DNA of 7,401 nucleotides from Crocinitomicaceae bacterium (GTDB lineage Bacteria > Bacteroidota > Bacteroidia > Flavobacteriales_D > Crocinitomicaceae): positions 1-7,401 of the forward strand of contig JABSPC010000763.1 in assembly GCA_013215515.1 (NCBI GenBank), in the 5' to 3' direction. Position numbers and translations under genes: made by a program. Of this stretch, positions 5,403 through 7,401 are shown piece by piece; position 1 is the stretch's first letter, and each line of letters opens with the position of its first letter. The notes beneath the pieces are model-generated. The model did no database searches. It was not told the DNA's origin and was given only the letters and a program-made list of their open reading frames with translations.

Positions 5403-7401
5403 TTAGAATTTCATTTGCAGCTGCAAGATAAACGATCTTGGCGCTTGAACATCACCAGGGCGAGAAACATATTCGGTATTTAGAAGATTGTTCACCATAA
5501 ACCCAACTCGATAATGGTCCTTGATTTTGTATCCAAACCGAGCATCCAATACTGCCAGCCCTATATTGTTCAATTCTCGGTAATTAGCCAGCCCCGGCAA
5601 AATGTACAATGGATCACCCGATGTAGTTAAGTTTTCCTCAAATACCGCGTCAATGTTTTCCATATAGCTGTTGTATCGAACAGACATTCCAAGCGAAATG
5701 TTTTTCCAAGAAGCCTCAATATCAGCTTTAATTAAATGATTGAATCTATACTTCAACATCGGATTGTACGAAGCCGTATTTGTTACGTCGTCATACTCAT
5801 ATGTGGAAAAAGTATGCAAGTACGCTGAATCTGTGTTTAATGTATTTGGAGACATATAAGTATACCCTATTAAAGAGGTCAATTCAACTTCACCTATTTT
5901 CCCTTGGCTATTGAATGAAAATTCAACACCCATGATTCTTGCAGATTCTGAATTTTCTGCAGCAAAACCAAACATGTCAGTAATCGTATATCCGGAAGTA
6001 AGCAGGTTAAGCAATGTTGCATTGTAATTAGGGTCCGCTGGATCCAACCGCTCACTTGTCGTTGGGTCAAAAATTCCGAAAGAGAACTCCATCATGTTGT
6101 TGTACTGATTTATGAATCCTGCAACATCAATTAAACCTTTCCAGTTCTTTCCAATTCGTACTCCTTGTTTGAATCCGATTTCGGCAGCCCAACCCGTTTC
6201 TCTTGTTAAATCAGGATTTGCAAAAATATTCAAGGCTCCTACATTGGTTGTGGTATATCTTTCCGCCACCGATGGGTATCTAACCCCTTGCCCGAATGAT
6301 GCTCTAAGGTGAGAATATTTAGCAATTTTGTAATGTGCCCCAAATCGAGCAATAGGGTAAATAGGAATGTTTGTTGAGTTCGTGTCTGTTCCTAAATAAA
6401 GGTCCGTATCACCACTTTTCCCGTCTTGTTCAAAATATTCAAATCGCACTCCGCCCGTTAAATCAAGCCGGTCAAATCTGTGTTCATATTGGGCGTAAGC
6501 GGCGGCATTTTCTGAATGATGATTTCCAAATAGATTGGATTGAACACCGTTCCGAATGAAAGTCACTCCAGCCGTTAATACAACGTTCGTATCCCAATTC
6601 TTTTGGAATTGATAATCCCCATAAGATACAGTCGAATTCGAATTTTGAGAAGGGTTCGTAATATTATCATTTGTTACGTAGTACAACCTTGTTTTGAACG
6701 TGTGCAGGTTCTTGTTCTTATCAAAAAATTTTACGTACGGATCAACACTCATTCTAATTCCTGAATTGTATGTCAATGTAGATTCTGCCAATGACGTGTC
6801 CGCAGTGCCGCCAGGCATATATGCAAGACTATCGCTCTGCCAAATTAAAAAGGTGCCTTGTTTTTGATAATGAAAATTGTATCCAATTCCAGCCTTTAGC
6901 TTTTCAAATTTCTCTGGACGGATGTACAATGTTCCGCTAATTCTTCCTCTATTTTCAACTTCTCCTTCTTTGTACCCTGGGTTTTTATATCCATTTGCAG
7001 AAATTGTGAATCCAAAGTTTTTGTACATTTTTCCGTAATACGCGTCGGCAAGTTGATACGTTCTAGCGCCTGTCCACCATCCCAAACTTGCTCGCTTAGG
7101 CTTATCATATATTCCTGTCTGAACCTTTATTCTTGTTTCTCCTTTTAGCGTAGGCTTCCGCTCATTCAAGGAAATAATTCCGTTAAGGGCCCCACTTCCA
7201 TATAGCACTGAAGAGGCTCCTTTTAATATTTCAATTTGAGATGCGCACTCCATTGGTATAGCATTCCATTTAGCATCTCCAGCATCACCTGAAAGAATCG
7301 GCATTCCATTCCATAAAAGCATGACACGACTTCCCGCGCCATAAGCAAATCCACTTCCTCCTCGAATACTAACTTGTCCATCCATTGTATAAACCCCCGG
7401 A
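5403..7401 (-). CDS. TonB-dependent outer-membrane receptor, N-terminus outside window
   Basis: The frame stays open to the right edge (PGVYT precedes Met at 7385-7383), so that Met is internal and at least 665 residues are visible. The first part is the end of the plug domain: VSIRGGSGFAYGAGSRVML, then LWNGMPILSGDAG. The classic plug end IEILKGASSVLYGSGALNG (about 7235-7179) follows. The rest is a 22-strand-type barrel of about 590 residues with alternating aromatic strands. It ends in VNNLLNTEYVSRPGD, APRSF and a final strand with terminal Phe (LQLQMKF). The signal peptide, any carboxypeptidase-like regulatory domain and the TonB box would lie upstream. Function: energy-dependent uptake of a ligand through the outer membrane. 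No SusD-like partner follows, so a glycan SusC role is unlikely. A siderophore, vitamin or metal complex is possible, but the ligand cannot be read from the sequence. kdsB follows after 5 bases. Confidence 0.92.
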   Translation of the reverse strand, partial: PGVYTMDGQVSIRGGSGFAYGAGSRVMLLWNGMPILSGDAGDAKWNAIPMECASQIEILKGASSVLYGSGALNGIISLNERKPTLKGETRIKVQTGIYDKPKRASLGWWTGARTYQLADAYYGKMYKNFGFTISANGYKNPGYKEGEVENRGRISGTLYIRPEKFEKLKAGIGYNFHYQKQGTFLIWQSDSLAYMPGGTADTSLAESTLTYNSGIRMSVDPYVKFFDKNKNLHTFKTRLYYVTNDNITNPSQNSNSTVSYGDYQFQKNWDTNVVLTAGVTFIRNGVQSNLFGNHHSENAAAYAQYEHRFDRLDLTGGVRFEYFEQDGKSGDTDLYLGTDTNSTNIPIYPIARFGAHYKIAKYSHLRASFGQGVRYPSVAERYTTTNVGALNIFANPDLTRETGWAAEIGFKQGVRIGKNWKGLIDVAGFINQYNNMMEFSFGIFDPTTSERLDPADPNYNATLLNLLTSGYTITDMFGFAAENSESARIMGVEFSFNSQGKIGEVELTSLIGYTYMSPNTLNTDSAYLHTFSTYEYDDVTNTASYNPMLKYRFNHLIKADIEASWKNISLGMSVRYNSYMENIDAVFEENLTTSGDPLYILPGLANYRELNNIGLAVLDARFGYKIKDHYRVGFMVNNLLNTEYVSRPGDVQAPRSFILQLQMKF

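Noticed and set aside
6896..7108. Minus-strand open frame of 70 codons inside the TonB receptor gene
   Set aside because: The receptor frame is uninterrupted there with clear barrel strands, so this is a shadow.
7383..7385. ATG at 7385 as the true start of the TonB receptor
   Set aside because: It lies in the middle of the plug domain and the frame stays open to the window edge. There is no signal peptide, so the gene begins outside the window.

Overview
The window looks like chromosomal DNA of a Bacteroidota bacterium, probably of the Flavobacteriales type. The evidence is its low GC content, TAnnTTTG-like promoter -7 elements, a type IX secretion (T9SS) C-terminal sorting domain, an HU-CCDC81/SPOR protein, a DUF2490 barrel and a TonB-dependent receptor. 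Every gene I can support lies on the minus strand, so transcription runs from the right edge to the left edge.

Layout in the direction of transcription: (1) 7401-5403, a TonB-dependent outer-membrane receptor whose N-terminus lies beyond the window. (2) 5397-4669, kdsB, CMP-KDO synthetase, starting 5 bases after the receptor stop. (3) 4609-3353, a membrane protein with two N-terminal HU-like domains, one transmembrane helix and a C-terminal SPOR domain. (4) 3290-2598, a DUF2490 outer-membrane beta-barrel. (5) 2448-986, a broken gene for a T9SS-secreted adhesin-like protein: signal peptide, beta-sandwich-like N-terminal region, two Ig-like repeats, a PKD domain and a sorting tail. Two frameshifts and one in-frame TGA interrupt it. 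(6) 847 to the left edge, the N-terminal part of an exported C1B (PepC/bleomycin-hydrolase-like) cysteine peptidase.

The common theme is the cell envelope: outer-membrane import, the KDO sugar of LPS, peptidoglycan binding, an outer-membrane barrel and secreted proteins. Only the receptor-kdsB pair is close enough to look like one transcription unit. Genes 3 to 6 are separated by 59 to 149 bases, and three of those gaps hold promoter-like sequences. I found no RNA gene, insertion sequence, CRISPR array, tRNA or attachment site, and no gene-free stretch longer than 300 bases. I do not see a clearly new multi-gene system. The most notable features are the multiply disrupted T9SS gene and the HU-HU-TM-SPOR architecture.
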